DNA of 64,000 nucleotides. It comes from Caulobacter sp. RHG1 (lineage in GTDB: Bacteria; Pseudomonadota; Alphaproteobacteria; Caulobacterales; Caulobacteraceae). The stretch covers positions 248,001-312,000 of the forward strand of contig NZ_SMZP01000006.1 of assembly GCF_013181195.1 (NCBI RefSeq), in the 5' to 3' direction. Numbering within the stretch: the stretch's first letter is position 1; every line of letters starts with the position of its first letter. This document shows, in pieces, positions 1 through 8,040 of the stretch. The translations under genes and the position numbers were made by a program. The notes beneath the pieces were generated by a model that saw only the letters and a list, made by a program, of their open reading frames with translations, was not told the DNA's origin and did not search any database.

Positions 1-1665
1 CCGCCCGAGCTTCGCCAGGTGGCGGTGCTGTTCCAGGACGTCACGGCTCGCAAGCAGGCAGAGGCGGAACTGCGTCGCCTCAACGAGACGCTGGAAGCCC
101 GCGTCGCCCAGGCCCTGGCCGAGCGCCGGCTGCTGGCCGACATCGTCGAGGGCACGAACATCTTCGTCCAGGTCGCCGACATGGACCTGAACTGGCTGGC
201 CATCAACGGCGCCTCAGCCGGCGAGTTCGAGCGGATCTTCGGCATGCGGCCGCAGGTCGGCGACAACATGCTGGCCCTGCTGGCCGACAAGCCCGAGCAT
301 CAGGCCTCGGTCCGCGCTGTCTGGGAAAAGGCGCTGTCGGGCGAGGCCTTCGTCGAGATCGGCGAGTTCGGCGAGGAAGGCCGCGAGCGGCGCTACTACG
401 AAATGCGCTTCCACCCCCTGCGCGACGCCGAGGGCGTGCAGGTCGGAGCCTATCAGTTCGTCTACGACGTCACCGAGCGCCTGGCCGAACAGGAACGCCT
501 GCGCGAGGCCGAGGAGGCTCTGCGCCAGGCCCAGAAGATGGAGGCGGTCGGCCAGCTGACCGGCGGCCTGGCCCATGATTTCAACAATCTGCTGGCGGGG
601 ATCTCGGGCTCGTTCGAGATGATCGGCGCGCGTCTGGCCCAAGGGCGCGGCAGCGACGTCGAGCGCTATCTGGCGGCCGGCCAGGGCGCGGCGCGGCGCG
701 CGGCGGCCCTGACCCATCGCCTGCTGGCCTTCTCGCGCCGCCAGACCCTGGCTCCGCGCTCGGTGGTCATCAATCGTCTGATGGCCGACTTCGCCGAGCT
801 GGTGCGCCGCACGGTCGGGCCTGGCATCAAGGTCGAGATGGTCGCCGCCTCCAGCCTGTGGCCCACCCTGGTGGACGCCAACCAGCTGGAAAACGCGCTG
901 CTCAACCTGTGCATCAACGCCCGCGACGCCATGCCGGACGGGGGGCGGATTACCATCGAGACCGGCAACCGCTGGCTGGACGCCCGCACCGCCCGCGATC
1001 ACGGGCTGGAGCCGGGCCAGTACGTTTCGGTCTGCGTCAGCGACACCGGCGCGGGCATCGACAAGGCCACGCTGGAGCGGGTGTTCGACCCGTTCTTCAC
1101 CACCAAGCCGATTGGCCAGGGCACGGGCCTGGGTCTGTCCATGGTCTATGGCTTCGCGCGCCAGTCCAACGGCCATGTCCGGATCTATTCCGAGGTGGGC
1201 GAGGGGACGATGGTCTGCCTTTACCTGCCGCGCGCCTTGGGCGAGGAAGAGGTCGCGCCGGTCGAGCCCACAGCGCCGGCCGCTCAGGCGCAAGGCGGCA
1301 AGACCGTGCTGGTGGTCGACGACGAACCCACGGTGCGGATGCTGGTCGTCGATGCGCTGGCCGAGCTGGGCTACGCCTGCCTGGAGGCCCCGGACGGCGC
1401 GACCGGCCTGCGGATCCTGCAGAACAACGACGCGATCGACCTGCTGATCACCGATGTCGGCCTGCCTGGCGGGCTGAATGGCCGGCAGGTCGCCGACGGC
1501 GCGCGGGCGCTACGGCCCGACCTGCGGGTGTTGTTCATCACCGGCTATGCCGAGAACGCGGTGCTGAACCACGGCCATATCGAGCACGGCATGGAAGTGC
1601 TGACCAAGCCCTTCGCGGTCAGCGACCTGGCCGCCCGGGTCGACCGGATGCTGCGCGAGGCGTAG
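1..1665 (+). CDS. Hybrid sensor histidine kinase, 5' end cut by the window
   Basis: The reading frame is open from the first base, so the N-terminus lies outside the window. What is present reads as the end of one PAS domain, a coiled stretch, a second PAS domain (codons for roughly bases 140-480), a dimerisation domain with H-box GLAHDFNN (His codon 574-576), a HATPase domain with N-box NLCINARDAMPDGG and a glycine-rich lid (GQGTGLGLSMVYGFA), then a C-terminal receiver domain with the acceptor Asp in LLITDVGLPG and a Lys in LTKPF. It should autophosphorylate on His and pass phosphate to its own receiver or an external one. No transmembrane segment is visible in this part; the input signal is unknown. 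The gene ends 10 bases before folP. Confidence 0.9.
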   Translation, partial: PPELRQVAVLFQDVTARKQAEAELRRLNETLEARVAQALAERRLLADIVEGTNIFVQVADMDLNWLAINGASAGEFERIFGMRPQVGDNMLALLADKPEHQASVRAVWEKALSGEAFVEIGEFGEEGRERRYYEMRFHPLRDAEGVQVGAYQFVYDVTERLAEQERLREAEEALRQAQKMEAVGQLTGGLAHDFNNLLAGISGSFEMIGARLAQGRGSDVERYLAAGQGAARRAAALTHRLLAFSRRQTLAPRSVVINRLMADFAELVRRTVGPGIKVEMVAASSLWPTLVDANQLENALLNLCINARDAMPDGGRITIETGNRWLDARTARDHGLEPGQYVSVCVSDTGAGIDKATLERVFDPFFTTKPIGQGTGLGLSMVYGFARQSNGHVRIYSEVGEGTMVCLYLPRALGEEEVAPVEPTAPAAQAQGGKTVLVVDDEPTVRMLVVDALAELGYACLEAPDGATGLRILQNNDAIDLLITDVGLPGGLNGRQVADGARALRPDLRVLFITGYAENAVLNHGHIEHGMEVLTKPFAVSDLAARVDRMLREA

Positions 1666-1675
1666 GCTTTTCCAG

Positions 1676-2500
1676 ATGAGCACGGACCAGCGCCCGACCA
1701 TCACACGACCAAGAGTGATGGGGATCGTCAACGTCACGCCCGACAGCTTCTCCGACGGCGGCAAGCACTTCGACTCCGCCGCGGGCGTCGAGCACGCTCG
1801 CCGCCTGATCGCCCAGGGCGCCGATATCCTGGACATCGGCGGCGAGAGCACTCGGCCGGGCGCAGCGCAGGTCGCTGAGTTCGACGAGATCCTGCGCGTG
1901 GTCCCGGTGATCGAGGCGATCCGCAAGGCCAGCGACATTCCGATCTCGATCGACACCCTCAAGCCTGGCGTTGCGAAGGCGGCCGTCGCCGCCGGGGCGA
2001 CGATCTGGAACGACGTCGCCGCCTTGCGCTACTCGCCCAACGCCCCGGAGGTCGCCGCCGAGCTGGGCTGCGAGGTCGTCCTGATGCACATGCTGGGCGA
2101 GCCCGGCACCATGCAGGACGATCCGCGCTATGACGACGTCGTCGCCGAGGTCGAGGCCTTCCTGCTGGCGCGGGCCTTCACCGCCATGGCCGCCGGGGTG
2201 TCCAAGGACCGTATCTGGCTGGATCCCGGCATCGGCTTTGGCAAGACGGTGGCGCACAACATCGCGCTGCTGAAGGCCCTGCCGCGGTTTGTCGCCCTGG
2301 GCTATCCGGTCCTGCTGGGGGCCAGCCGCAAGCGTTTCATCGCCGGCATCGACCCGTCGGCTGGCGAGGCCACGGACCGTCTGGGCGGCTCGCTGGCGGT
2401 TCATCTGCACGGCGCAGCCACCGGCGTGGCGGCCGTTCGGGTCCACGATGTGCGCGAGATGGTTCAGGCCCTGGACGTCCAGGCTTCGATTCTGGGTTGA
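1676..2500 (+). CDS. folP: Dihydropteroate synthase
   Basis: 274 residues, normal length for the family. It joins p-aminobenzoate to dihydropterin pyrophosphate in folate synthesis, in the cytoplasm. Family signatures are all present in order: GIVNVTPDSFSDGG near residue 16, DIGGESTRPGA near residue 53, the LDPGIGFGKT loop near residue 183 and GASRKRFI near residue 220. Start is ATG, 10 bases after the kinase stop, so the two could be co-transcribed although they are functionally unrelated. This is the target of sulfonamides in other bacteria; nothing unusual is seen in the active-site motifs. Confidence 0.97.
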   Translation: MSTDQRPTITRPRVMGIVNVTPDSFSDGGKHFDSAAGVEHARRLIAQGADILDIGGESTRPGAAQVAEFDEILRVVPVIEAIRKASDIPISIDTLKPGVAKAAVAAGATIWNDVAALRYSPNAPEVAAELGCEVVLMHMLGEPGTMQDDPRYDDVVAEVEAFLLARAFTAMAAGVSKDRIWLDPGIGFGKTVAHNIALLKALPRFVALGYPVLLGASRKRFIAGIDPSAGEATDRLGGSLAVHLHGAATGVAAVRVHDVREMVQALDVQASILG

Positions 2501-2580
2501 ACTGCGACTCGGTCTCGCTTGTCGGAGATGGAATCACTTGTCCTAATATCGGGGGACGGCTTTTCGAAAGCTGGTGAACA

Positions 2581-2937
2581 ATGCGACCACGACACGCCCT
2601 GATCATCGAAGACGAAATTCTGATCGCGATGGAAATCGAGGAACTCCTTAAAGAGCAGGGGTTCACGACGGTAGCCATCGCCGAGAGCCCGCTTGAGGCT
2701 CTGGACTGTGCGCTCAAACGAAAGCCGGATCTGATCACGGCAGATTACCGGATCGTGGGTGGCACCGGCGTCGAGGCGGTCTCGATGATCATGGCGCACC
2801 TGGGTCCGATCCCGGTCGTCTATGTCACCGGCCACGCCAAGGCCATGGGGGAGCAGGACAACGGCGTCGTCGTCCAGAAGCCGATCCTCCCGCGCGCCCT
2901 GGCCGGCGCCTGGCAGCACGCGCTGCAGGCGGCTTAG
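2581..2937 (+). CDS. Single-domain response regulator
   Basis: 118 residues consisting only of a receiver domain, with no output domain. Acidic pocket residues lie in LIIEDEILIAMEIEEL, the likely phosphoacceptor Asp in LITADYRIVGG, and the conserved Lys in VVQKPI. Single-domain receivers act as phosphate shuttles or as protein-binding adaptors. The kinase partner is not identifiable from position: the hybrid kinase upstream is separated by folP and has its own receiver. It sits between folP and thiD. Confidence 0.85.
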   Translation: MRPRHALIIEDEILIAMEIEELLKEQGFTTVAIAESPLEALDCALKRKPDLITADYRIVGGTGVEAVSMIMAHLGPIPVVYVTGHAKAMGEQDNGVVVQKPILPRALAGAWQHALQAA

Positions 2938-2976
2938 GGCCTCCCCAACCCTCCGATTCCCGCCTAAACACCGGGG

Positions 2977-3780
2977 ATGTCCAAAGCGCACCAAGGCCGC
3001 GTCCTCGTCATCGCCGGATCCGATTCCGGCGGCGGCGCAGGCATCCAGGCCGACATCAAGACCATCACCGCCTTGGGCGGTTACGCCGCCACCGCCGTCA
3101 CGGCGATCACGGTGCAGAACACCCTGGGCGTCACCGGGGTGCATCCGATCCCGCTGGACGTGATCGCCGCCCAGGCCCGCGTGGTGCTGGACGACATCGG
3201 CGCCGACGCCATCAAGACCGGCATGCTGGGCGACGCCGGCGTGGTCGAGACGGTGGCCGCCGCCATCGATCATGCGGCAGGCGTCCCGGCCGTCGTCGAT
3301 CCGGTGATGATCGCCAAGGGCGGCGCGTCCCTGCTGGCCGAGGCCGCGATCGGCGCAGTGAAGAGCTTGATGATCCCGCGCGCGGCCCTGCTGACGCCCA
3401 ATGCTCCCGAGGCCGCCGCTCTTACCGGCCTGAGCGTGGAGACCACCGACGACCTGCGTCGCGCCGGCGAGGCCCTGCTGGCCATGGGCGCCCAGGCCGT
3501 GCTGATGAAGGGCGGCCATGTCCCCGGTGACCGCGTCGTCGACGTGCTGATGACCAGCGCCGGCGAAACCACCTTCGAGGGCGAGCGAATCGAGACCCGC
3601 CACACCCACGGCACCGGCTGCACGCTCGCGTCAGCCTGCGCTGCCGGCCTGGCCCAGGGCCTGGCCCTGGAAGAGGCCGTGGCCCGGGCCTGGAACTATG
3701 TCCACGAGGCCATGCTGCGCGCCCCGGGTTTCGGCGCCGGCCATGGCCCTCTGGACCACGGCTGGACGCTGCGCGCATGA
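2977..3780 (+). CDS. thiD: Hydroxymethylpyrimidine / phosphomethylpyrimidine kinase
   Basis: 267 residues, full length. It phosphorylates HMP and HMP-P for thiamine synthesis. The ribokinase-like fold is shown by the N-terminal IAGSDSGGGAGIQADIKT motif and the C-terminal anion-hole and catalytic motif THGTGCTLASA. The 3' end overlaps the next gene by four bases (ATGA), so translation is probably coupled. The other thiamine gene in this window, thiE, is far away at about 50 kb. No TPP riboswitch-like structure is seen in the 40-base gap upstream. Confidence 0.96.
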   Translation: MSKAHQGRVLVIAGSDSGGGAGIQADIKTITALGGYAATAVTAITVQNTLGVTGVHPIPLDVIAAQARVVLDDIGADAIKTGMLGDAGVVETVAAAIDHAAGVPAVVDPVMIAKGGASLLAEAAIGAVKSLMIPRAALLTPNAPEAAALTGLSVETTDDLRRAGEALLAMGAQAVLMKGGHVPGDRVVDVLMTSAGETTFEGERIETRHTHGTGCTLASACAAGLAQGLALEEAVARAWNYVHEAMLRAPGFGAGHGPLDHGWTLRA

Positions 3781-4355
3781 CGCTCGAGGCTCAGCTGGAA
3801 GAGATCGTCCGCGCCACCCCGATGACCTGGGCGGTGCTCCAGACCGTCCGCGACCTGGACCTGCCCGATTGGATGATCTTCTCGGGCGCGGTCTACCAGC
3901 CGGTCTGGAACCACCTGACGGGGCGGCCGCTGGACTACGGCATCAAGGACTACGACGTCGCCTATCACGACGACAGCGACACCAGCTACGAGGCCGAGGA
4001 CGTCGTCATCCAGCGCGTCGCCGCCGCGTTCCAGCCGCCGCTGCGCGAGCTCGTCGAGGTGCGTAATCAGGCCCGGGTCCATCTGTGGTTCGAGAAGAAG
4101 TTCGGCGCCGACGAGCCCTATCCGCCGCTGGAGGACAGCGCCGCGGCCCTGAAGCGCTTCGTGGCCACGGCCTTCTGCGTTGGCGTGCGGCTGGAGAAGG
4201 ACGACAGCTTGCGCATCTGGGCCCCGTTCGGCCTGGAGGACCTGTTCGCCAAGCGCCTGCGGCCCAACCCGCTGCGGGTCAAGGGCGCGGGCGGCTGGGA
4301 GCGCACCACCGGCTCGGCCAAGGCCCGCTGGCCCGAGATCAGCATCGAGGGCTGA
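3777..4355 (+). CDS. Nucleotidyltransferase-family protein (DUF925-like)
   Basis: 192 residues, start ATG overlapping the thiD stop. It resembles the nucleotidyltransferase-like family once called DUF925 (NTP_transf_6): an early PDWMIFSGAVYQPVWNHLTG segment followed by IKDYDVAYHDDSDTSYEAED, where the DYDVAYHDDSD acids would be the metal ligands of a polymerase-beta-like fold. Substrate is unknown. The overlap with thiD suggests shared expression but not necessarily a thiamine role. Confidence 0.75.
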   Translation: MTLEAQLEEIVRATPMTWAVLQTVRDLDLPDWMIFSGAVYQPVWNHLTGRPLDYGIKDYDVAYHDDSDTSYEAEDVVIQRVAAAFQPPLRELVEVRNQARVHLWFEKKFGADEPYPPLEDSAAALKRFVATAFCVGVRLEKDDSLRIWAPFGLEDLFAKRLRPNPLRVKGAGGWERTTGSAKARWPEISIEG

Positions 4356-4432
4356 TTGTAATCGGGACAATATAGGCTTTGCGTCCGTCTCGACGGGCGC
4401 ATACCAGCGGTGTCCAGCTTGGGAGATCGCTT

Positions 4433-5254
4433 ATGCGCCAGTGGACCGTCGACGCCTTCGCCAGCGCCCCGTTCAAGGGCAATCCGGCCTGTGTGGTCGA
4501 GCCGTTCGAGCAATGGCCCTCCGACGCCTGGATGCAGGCCCTGGCCGCCGAGAACAATCAGGCTGAGACGGCCTATCTGCTGAAAACCGCCGACCCGGCC
4601 CGCTACGGCCTGCGCTGGTTCACGCCCGCACGCGAAGCACCGCTGTGCGGCCACGCCACCTTGGCGGCGGCCCACACGCTGTTCCTGGAGATTGGCGTCG
4701 ACGTCCCTTTGCTGACCTTCGACACCCTGTCGGGGCCGCTGACCGTCAGGCGCGCCGGCGAGGGACTGGAAATGGACTTCCCGGCTGATCCGCCGCGTCG
4801 CACGGACGTCCCGGCGGGACTGGTCGACGCGCTGGGCGTCACGCCGGTCGAGGTCTGGGCCGGCGCCTATCTGATCGCTGTGTTGCAGGACGAAGCGACG
4901 GTGCGGGCGCTGACGCCGGACCTGGCGGCGCTGAAGGCGATCGGCGGCGAGGCGACGGATGGGGCGGGGCAGGTCGTGGTGGTCGCCCAGGCCGATCCTG
5001 GCCGGGCCTATGCCGTGGTCAGCCGCTTCTTCGCGCCCGCCGCAGGGATCCCGGAAGATCCCACGACCGGCTCGGCCCACTGCATCCTCATGCCGCTGTA
5101 CGGCGACAAGCTGGGCGAGACGGTCCTGAAGTTCCACCAGGCCTATCCCGGCCGAGGCGGGGACCTGGAATGCGAAAGCCGCGGCGCGCGCATTCTGTTG
5201 CGCGGCCGCGGCCTGACGGTGCTTGAAGGTCGGCTCCGGGTGGAGCCGGCTTAA
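4433..5254 (+). CDS. PhzF-family isomerase-like protein
   Basis: 273 residues from the ATG at 4433; a longer TTG-initiated frame from 4379 exists but adds a non-conserved leader. PhzF-family features: the GNPACVVEPF start, the conserved Glu in NQAETAYLLK that acts as the catalytic acid/base in PhzF, LCGHATLAAAH in the first half, and DPTTGSAHCILMPLY in the second half. The family has a diaminopimelate-epimerase fold and includes the phenazine-pathway isomerase, but most members, especially outside phenazine clusters, have no assigned substrate. No phenazine genes are nearby, so only the fold and likely isomerase chemistry are claimed. Confidence 0.88.
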   Translation: MRQWTVDAFASAPFKGNPACVVEPFEQWPSDAWMQALAAENNQAETAYLLKTADPARYGLRWFTPAREAPLCGHATLAAAHTLFLEIGVDVPLLTFDTLSGPLTVRRAGEGLEMDFPADPPRRTDVPAGLVDALGVTPVEVWAGAYLIAVLQDEATVRALTPDLAALKAIGGEATDGAGQVVVVAQADPGRAYAVVSRFFAPAAGIPEDPTTGSAHCILMPLYGDKLGETVLKFHQAYPGRGGDLECESRGARILLRGRGLTVLEGRLRVEPA

Positions 5255-5260
5255 GGTCGC

Positions 5261-5605
5261 TTAGCGACGCGGGCCGTGGCCGTAGCCATAGCCATAGTCG
5301 CGGTCGTGGCGCTCATAGCGGATCTGGGCGCTGATGCGGTCGAAGCGGCGGTCCAGGTCCGCGCGTTCCCAGCCGCTCAGGCCGCCGCGACGATAGCGGG
5401 CTTCCAGGCGATTGGTCTCACGCAGTTCGCTGCGCAGGCGCTGGGCTTCGTGACGGGTCAGAGAGCCGTTGCGCTGGCCTTGGTCGATGCGGCGCTCCAG
5501 CATGTCCTGGCGCTGGTTGATCGACTGCGCCGAAGCGACGGCGGGCAGGGCGGCAGCGGCCAGGGCCGAGACCGCAACGATCGGGATCAGGATCTTCTTC
5601 ATCAT
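5261..5605 (-). CDS. Small secreted basic protein of unknown function
   Basis: 114 residues from the first of two adjacent ATG codons (second at 5602), chosen because AGAGGA lies about 10 bases upstream and a typical signal peptide follows (MMKKILIPIV, hydrophobic core, then AVASAQS). The mature part is rich in Arg, Gln and Glu, looks helical (RLRSELRETNRLEARYRR), and ends in a Tyr/Gly/His run (DYGYGYGHGPRR). This arrangement recurs in alphaproteobacterial periplasmic proteins without known function. It is convergent with the PhzF gene, separated by 6 bases. Confidence 0.7.
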   Translation of the reverse strand: MMKKILIPIVAVSALAAAALPAVASAQSINQRQDMLERRIDQGQRNGSLTRHEAQRLRSELRETNRLEARYRRGGLSGWERADLDRRFDRISAQIRYERHDRDYGYGYGHGPRR

Positions 5606-5760
5606 CGGTTCGGTTCCTCTTTCAAGTTCCGCGTCGCTCTCGGTTAGGAGGGGGAAGCGACGTTGAAGACAGAGAAACACGTCCAGCCTGAAGCGGTTCT
5701 GAGCCGCTCGTTATGTTGCGTTCATCTTGTGCGGGGCGCTGACGCCCGGCCGGAAACGAC

Positions 5761-5790
5761 GAAAGCCGCGCGGCATGCCGCGCGGCTTTC
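5761..5790. terminator. Perfect GC hairpin between two minus-strand genes
   Basis: Two 14-base arms, starting GAAAGCCGCG, separated by two bases, form a perfect inverted repeat. On the minus strand the hairpin is followed by GTCGTTTC, so it may terminate rpsU, which ends 30 bases before it. The T tract is interrupted, so termination is inferred rather than certain. The rest of the 5606-5819 interval shows nothing else recognisable. Confidence 0.6.
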
Positions 5791-5819
5791 GAAGATCTTC
5801 AGCGAAGAAGAGTCCGGAT

Positions 5820-6053
5820 CTACCGGCTCGGCTTCTTCGGCATCGGCAGCAGGCCTTCGCGCTGGGCGCGCTTGCGGGCCAGCTTGCGGGCGCGACGGAC
5901 GGCTTCAGCCTTTTGGCGAGCGCGCTTTTCCGACGGCTTCTCATAGTGCACGTGCCGCTTCATTTCGCGGAACGAGCCTTCGCGTTGCATCTTCTTCTTC
6001 AGGGCCTTCAGCGCCTGATCGACGTTGTTGTCGCGGACGAAAATCTGGACCAG
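5820..6053 (-). CDS. rpsU: 30S ribosomal protein S21, apparent CTG start
   Basis: 77 residues. The S21 core begins VQIFVRDNNVDQALKALKKK and continues with a basic C-terminal tail (RRARKLARKRAQREG), normal for alphaproteobacterial S21. There is no ATG, GTG or TTG in frame at the expected N-terminus: the codon before VQIF is CTG (6051-6053). GGAGAG at 6060-6065 stands six bases upstream of it, ideal Shine-Dalgarno spacing. The only ATG in frame is at 6197, which would add 48 unrelated residues. I therefore place the start at CTG. The gene is divergent from the COQ9 gene. Confidence 0.88.
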   Translation of the reverse strand: MVQIFVRDNNVDQALKALKKKMQREGSFREMKRHVHYEKPSEKRARQKAEAVRRARKLARKRAQREGLLPMPKKPSR

Positions 6054-6235
6054 GGGTATCTCTCCATTCGACAGCCCGACCAATATTCCCAAGTCCCTCT
6101 TGAGGGGCCGGGCGGGCGAACAAAACCGGGTAACCTGAGAGGGGTTCTCCCAGGCGATGAGGCGGGGCTGATAGCAGAGCGAGGAGCCGCTGTCCATGCG
6201 GGACGCGGCCTAAACACCAGTGTAGACTCGGATTT

Positions 6236-6913
6236 ATGACACAAACCGCTTCCGCCGCCGCTCAAGCTTCGGGTCACGCTGGCGAGTCCTGGGCCGACAC
6301 GGCCGAACAGCGCGTGCTGGACGAGGCCCTGCGCCTTGCGCCCCGCACGGGCTGGAACGCCAGCCTGGTCAGCCGAGCCCTTGCCGCAGTGGGTTTGTCC
6401 GACGCCGAGGGGCAATTGCTGCTGCCGGAAGGGGCGCGAGATCTCGCCGCCCTGTTGTCGCGGCGCCACGATGCGACAGCTTTGAACACGCTGGCGGCCT
6501 TCGACCTGCCGAGCCTGAAGATTCGCCAGCGAATCCGTGAGGGCGTCGTCGCCCGACTCGATGCGGCCCAGCAAAATGCCGACGTCATGCGACCGCTGGC
6601 GGCGTTCTTGGCCTTTCCGACCAATCTGGCCCTGGCCTCACGCCTGACCTGGGAATCGGCCGACGCGATCTGGCGCTGGGCGGGCGACACGGCGACCGAC
6701 GAGAACCACTATTCCAAGCGGGCGATCCTGTCGGGGATTCTCGTTTCGACCCTGGCGGTCGACTTAGGCTCGGGCCGCGCCTCGGCCCTGACGCATCTCG
6801 ACGCCCGCATCGACAACGTCATGGCCTTCGAGAAGTGGAAGGCGGGCCTCAAGCCGATGGATCTGGCTGCAAGCGCGGTCGGAGCGCTGGCGCGGATGCG
6901 GTACGGAAAGTAA
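6236..6913 (+). CDS. COQ9-family ubiquinone biosynthesis protein
   Basis: 225 residues. The pattern matches the COQ9/RpsU-divergent family: an N-terminal helical TetR-like section (ALRLAPRTGWNASLVSRALAAVGLS) and a C-terminal lipid-binding part (TWESADAIWRWAGDTATDENHYSKRAILSGI, quoted in two parts here: SADAIWRWAGD and NHYSKRAILSGIL). COQ9 proteins bind lipids and help ubiquinone ring modification. The divergent position next to rpsU is itself typical and gave the family one of its names. A second ubiquinone gene, ubiX, lies 3.3 kb downstream. Confidence 0.88.
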   Translation: MTQTASAAAQASGHAGESWADTAEQRVLDEALRLAPRTGWNASLVSRALAAVGLSDAEGQLLLPEGARDLAALLSRRHDATALNTLAAFDLPSLKIRQRIREGVVARLDAAQQNADVMRPLAAFLAFPTNLALASRLTWESADAIWRWAGDTATDENHYSKRAILSGILVSTLAVDLGSGRASALTHLDARIDNVMAFEKWKAGLKPMDLAASAVGALARMRYGK

Positions 6914-6921
6914 CTCACCGG

Positions 6922-7037
6922 TTCCCCGGCGAAAGCCGGGGCCCAGATGGAAGAGCGCTGAGGCGGGTTCTACAAGCGCCGAGCGGTTCCCGTCAGCTTA
7001 GGCGCCATGAGATCTGGGTCCCGGCTTTCGCCGGGAA
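6922..7037. repeat. Intergenic inverted repeat, family 2, copy A
   Basis: Left arm TTCCCCGGCGAAAGCCGGGG (6922-6941) runs on to CCCAGAT, and is mirrored by ATCTGGGTCCCGGCTTTCGC and following bases at 7012-7037. Each arm is itself a short hairpin. A close relative lies at 51919-52027. The element fills the gap between the convergent COQ9 and rcdA genes and may act as a bidirectional terminator or mRNA 3' stabiliser. Confidence 0.75.
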
Positions 7038-7055
7038 GATCGGATCTATGGAGCC

Positions 7056-7565
7056 TTACCCCCCGAACGCCGCCGTCAGGCGGTCGAACTGGGCCTGCAC
7101 CGGGCGCGGGGCCTCTTCGTTCGGCGATTCGACGTACATGCGCTGGTCCAGGCGACGCACGCGCTCGTACAGGCGCTCGGAGCGCTGCAGCAGGTTGGTC
7201 AGGCCGAAAGGCAACTCTTCCACCGCGGGCGGTGCGCCGGCGGCTTCCAGGTTCAGGCGATAGCTTTCGGCGCAGGCGGCTTCCGGGAGCATTTCGCCCT
7301 CGCGCACGGCCCGCTGGACCAGCAGCCACGAGGCCAGCTGCATCAGGCGGGTGGTCAGGCGCATGCTCTCGGTGGCGTAGTCCAGGGCGGCGTTGCGCGA
7401 CAACACCTTGCTGTCATGGCGTCCAGCCCCGTCCAGATAGGCGGCGGTCTCCTCGACCAGCTGCATGCCTTCCTCGAACGTCCGGTCGAACAGTTCCGAT
7501 CGCGCGAAGTCCTGGATAACTCCAGCGCGCCAAGGCGTGTCGGCGAACGCGTTCAGTTCGGTCAT
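7056..7565 (-). CDS. rcdA: RcdA, adaptor for regulated CtrA proteolysis (DUF1465)
   Basis: 169 residues, matching the DUF1465 family that contains Caulobacter RcdA. It begins MTELNAFADTPWRAGVIQDF and is almost wholly helical, with LVEETAAYLDGAGR, a central RLTTRLMQLASWLLVQRAVR helix and a LLQRSERLYERVRRLD helix, then a disordered C-terminal tail. In Caulobacter crescentus RcdA works with CpdR and PopA to bring CtrA and other substrates to ClpXP at the cell pole during G1-S transition. Two near-consensus CtrA boxes lie in the 190-base gap upstream. The next gene upstream on the same strand encodes a DUF1192 protein. Confidence 0.9.
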   Translation of the reverse strand: MTELNAFADTPWRAGVIQDFARSELFDRTFEEGMQLVEETAAYLDGAGRHDSKVLSRNAALDYATESMRLTTRLMQLASWLLVQRAVREGEMLPEAACAESYRLNLEAAGAPPAVEELPFGLTNLLQRSERLYERVRRLDQRMYVESPNEEAPRPVQAQFDRLTAAFGG

Positions 7566-7707
7566 AGCTACTCAATGCCCCTCGAAAGGCCGCGAGGACG
7601 TCTCGCTTGGCAGAGGGACTGCAACGCCCGTGCCAGAACTCGCCGTCCCGTTGCGACCCACCCCCGACCTTCTCACGACAAGAATGCGTCCGCGTTCGGA
7701 TGAGCGC

Positions 7708-7722
7708 TTAAGACGCCAGTAA
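7708..7722 (-). promoter_or_regulatory. Candidate CtrA box upstream of rcdA
   Basis: TTAA-N7-GTAA on the plus strand (TTAC-N7-TTAA on the minus), one base from the full CtrA consensus TTAA-N7-TTAA, 143 bases before the rcdA start. Known rcdA control by CtrA in C. crescentus makes it plausible; the match itself is short and could be chance. Confidence 0.45.
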
Positions 7723-7735
7723 CCTCACCGAAACC

Positions 7736-7750
7736 TTAAAAGACCCTTAG
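7736..7750 (-). promoter_or_regulatory. Second candidate CtrA box upstream of rcdA
   Basis: TTAA-N7-TTAG, again one base off consensus, 14 bases from the first site and just beyond the end of the DUF1192 gene. Two near-matches in 45 bases of GC-rich DNA are more suggestive than one. Confidence 0.45.
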
Positions 7751-7757
7751 ACCGCTA

Positions 7758-7964
7758 TTAGTCCAGGCGACCAAACAGCGCATTCGCCGCATCGCGGCCG
7801 GCTTTTTTCTTGCTCAGTTGAGCCTTGGTGCGCTCGATTTCGGCCTGCAGGGCCTCGATGCGTTCCTCCAGCTCCGCGACGCCATAGACCTCGAGATCCT
7901 CGTGGGTCGTCTCGTTCAAGGCGCCGCGCGTGAAGGCGCGGGGTTCCGCAGGCTCTTCGAACAT
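7758..7964 (-). CDS. DUF1192-family small protein
   Basis: 68 residues. The central coiled coil (VAELEERIEALQAEIERTKA) preceded by a short acidic segment (TTHEDLEVYGVAEL) is the pattern of the DUF1192 family, widespread in alphaproteobacteria and of unknown function. The C-terminal KKKAGRDAANALFGRLD is basic and then hydrophobic. It lies upstream of rcdA on the same strand but the 192-base gap with CtrA-box-like sites suggests rcdA has its own promoter. Confidence 0.78.
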   Translation of the reverse strand: MFEEPAEPRAFTRGALNETTHEDLEVYGVAELEERIEALQAEIERTKAQLSKKKAGRDAANALFGRLD

Positions 7965-8040
7965 CGGCTTTTCTCCCTTTTCTACGGGATATCTGACGCC
8001 TACCTAGGTCTCAAGGCAAGCGTGACGAGGGAGCCGGGCC

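Noticed and set aside
2938..2976. TPP riboswitch before thiD (and likewise at thiE, 50442-50550)
   Set aside because: The leaders are too short or lack the CTGAGA and ACCTGA-type conserved elements.
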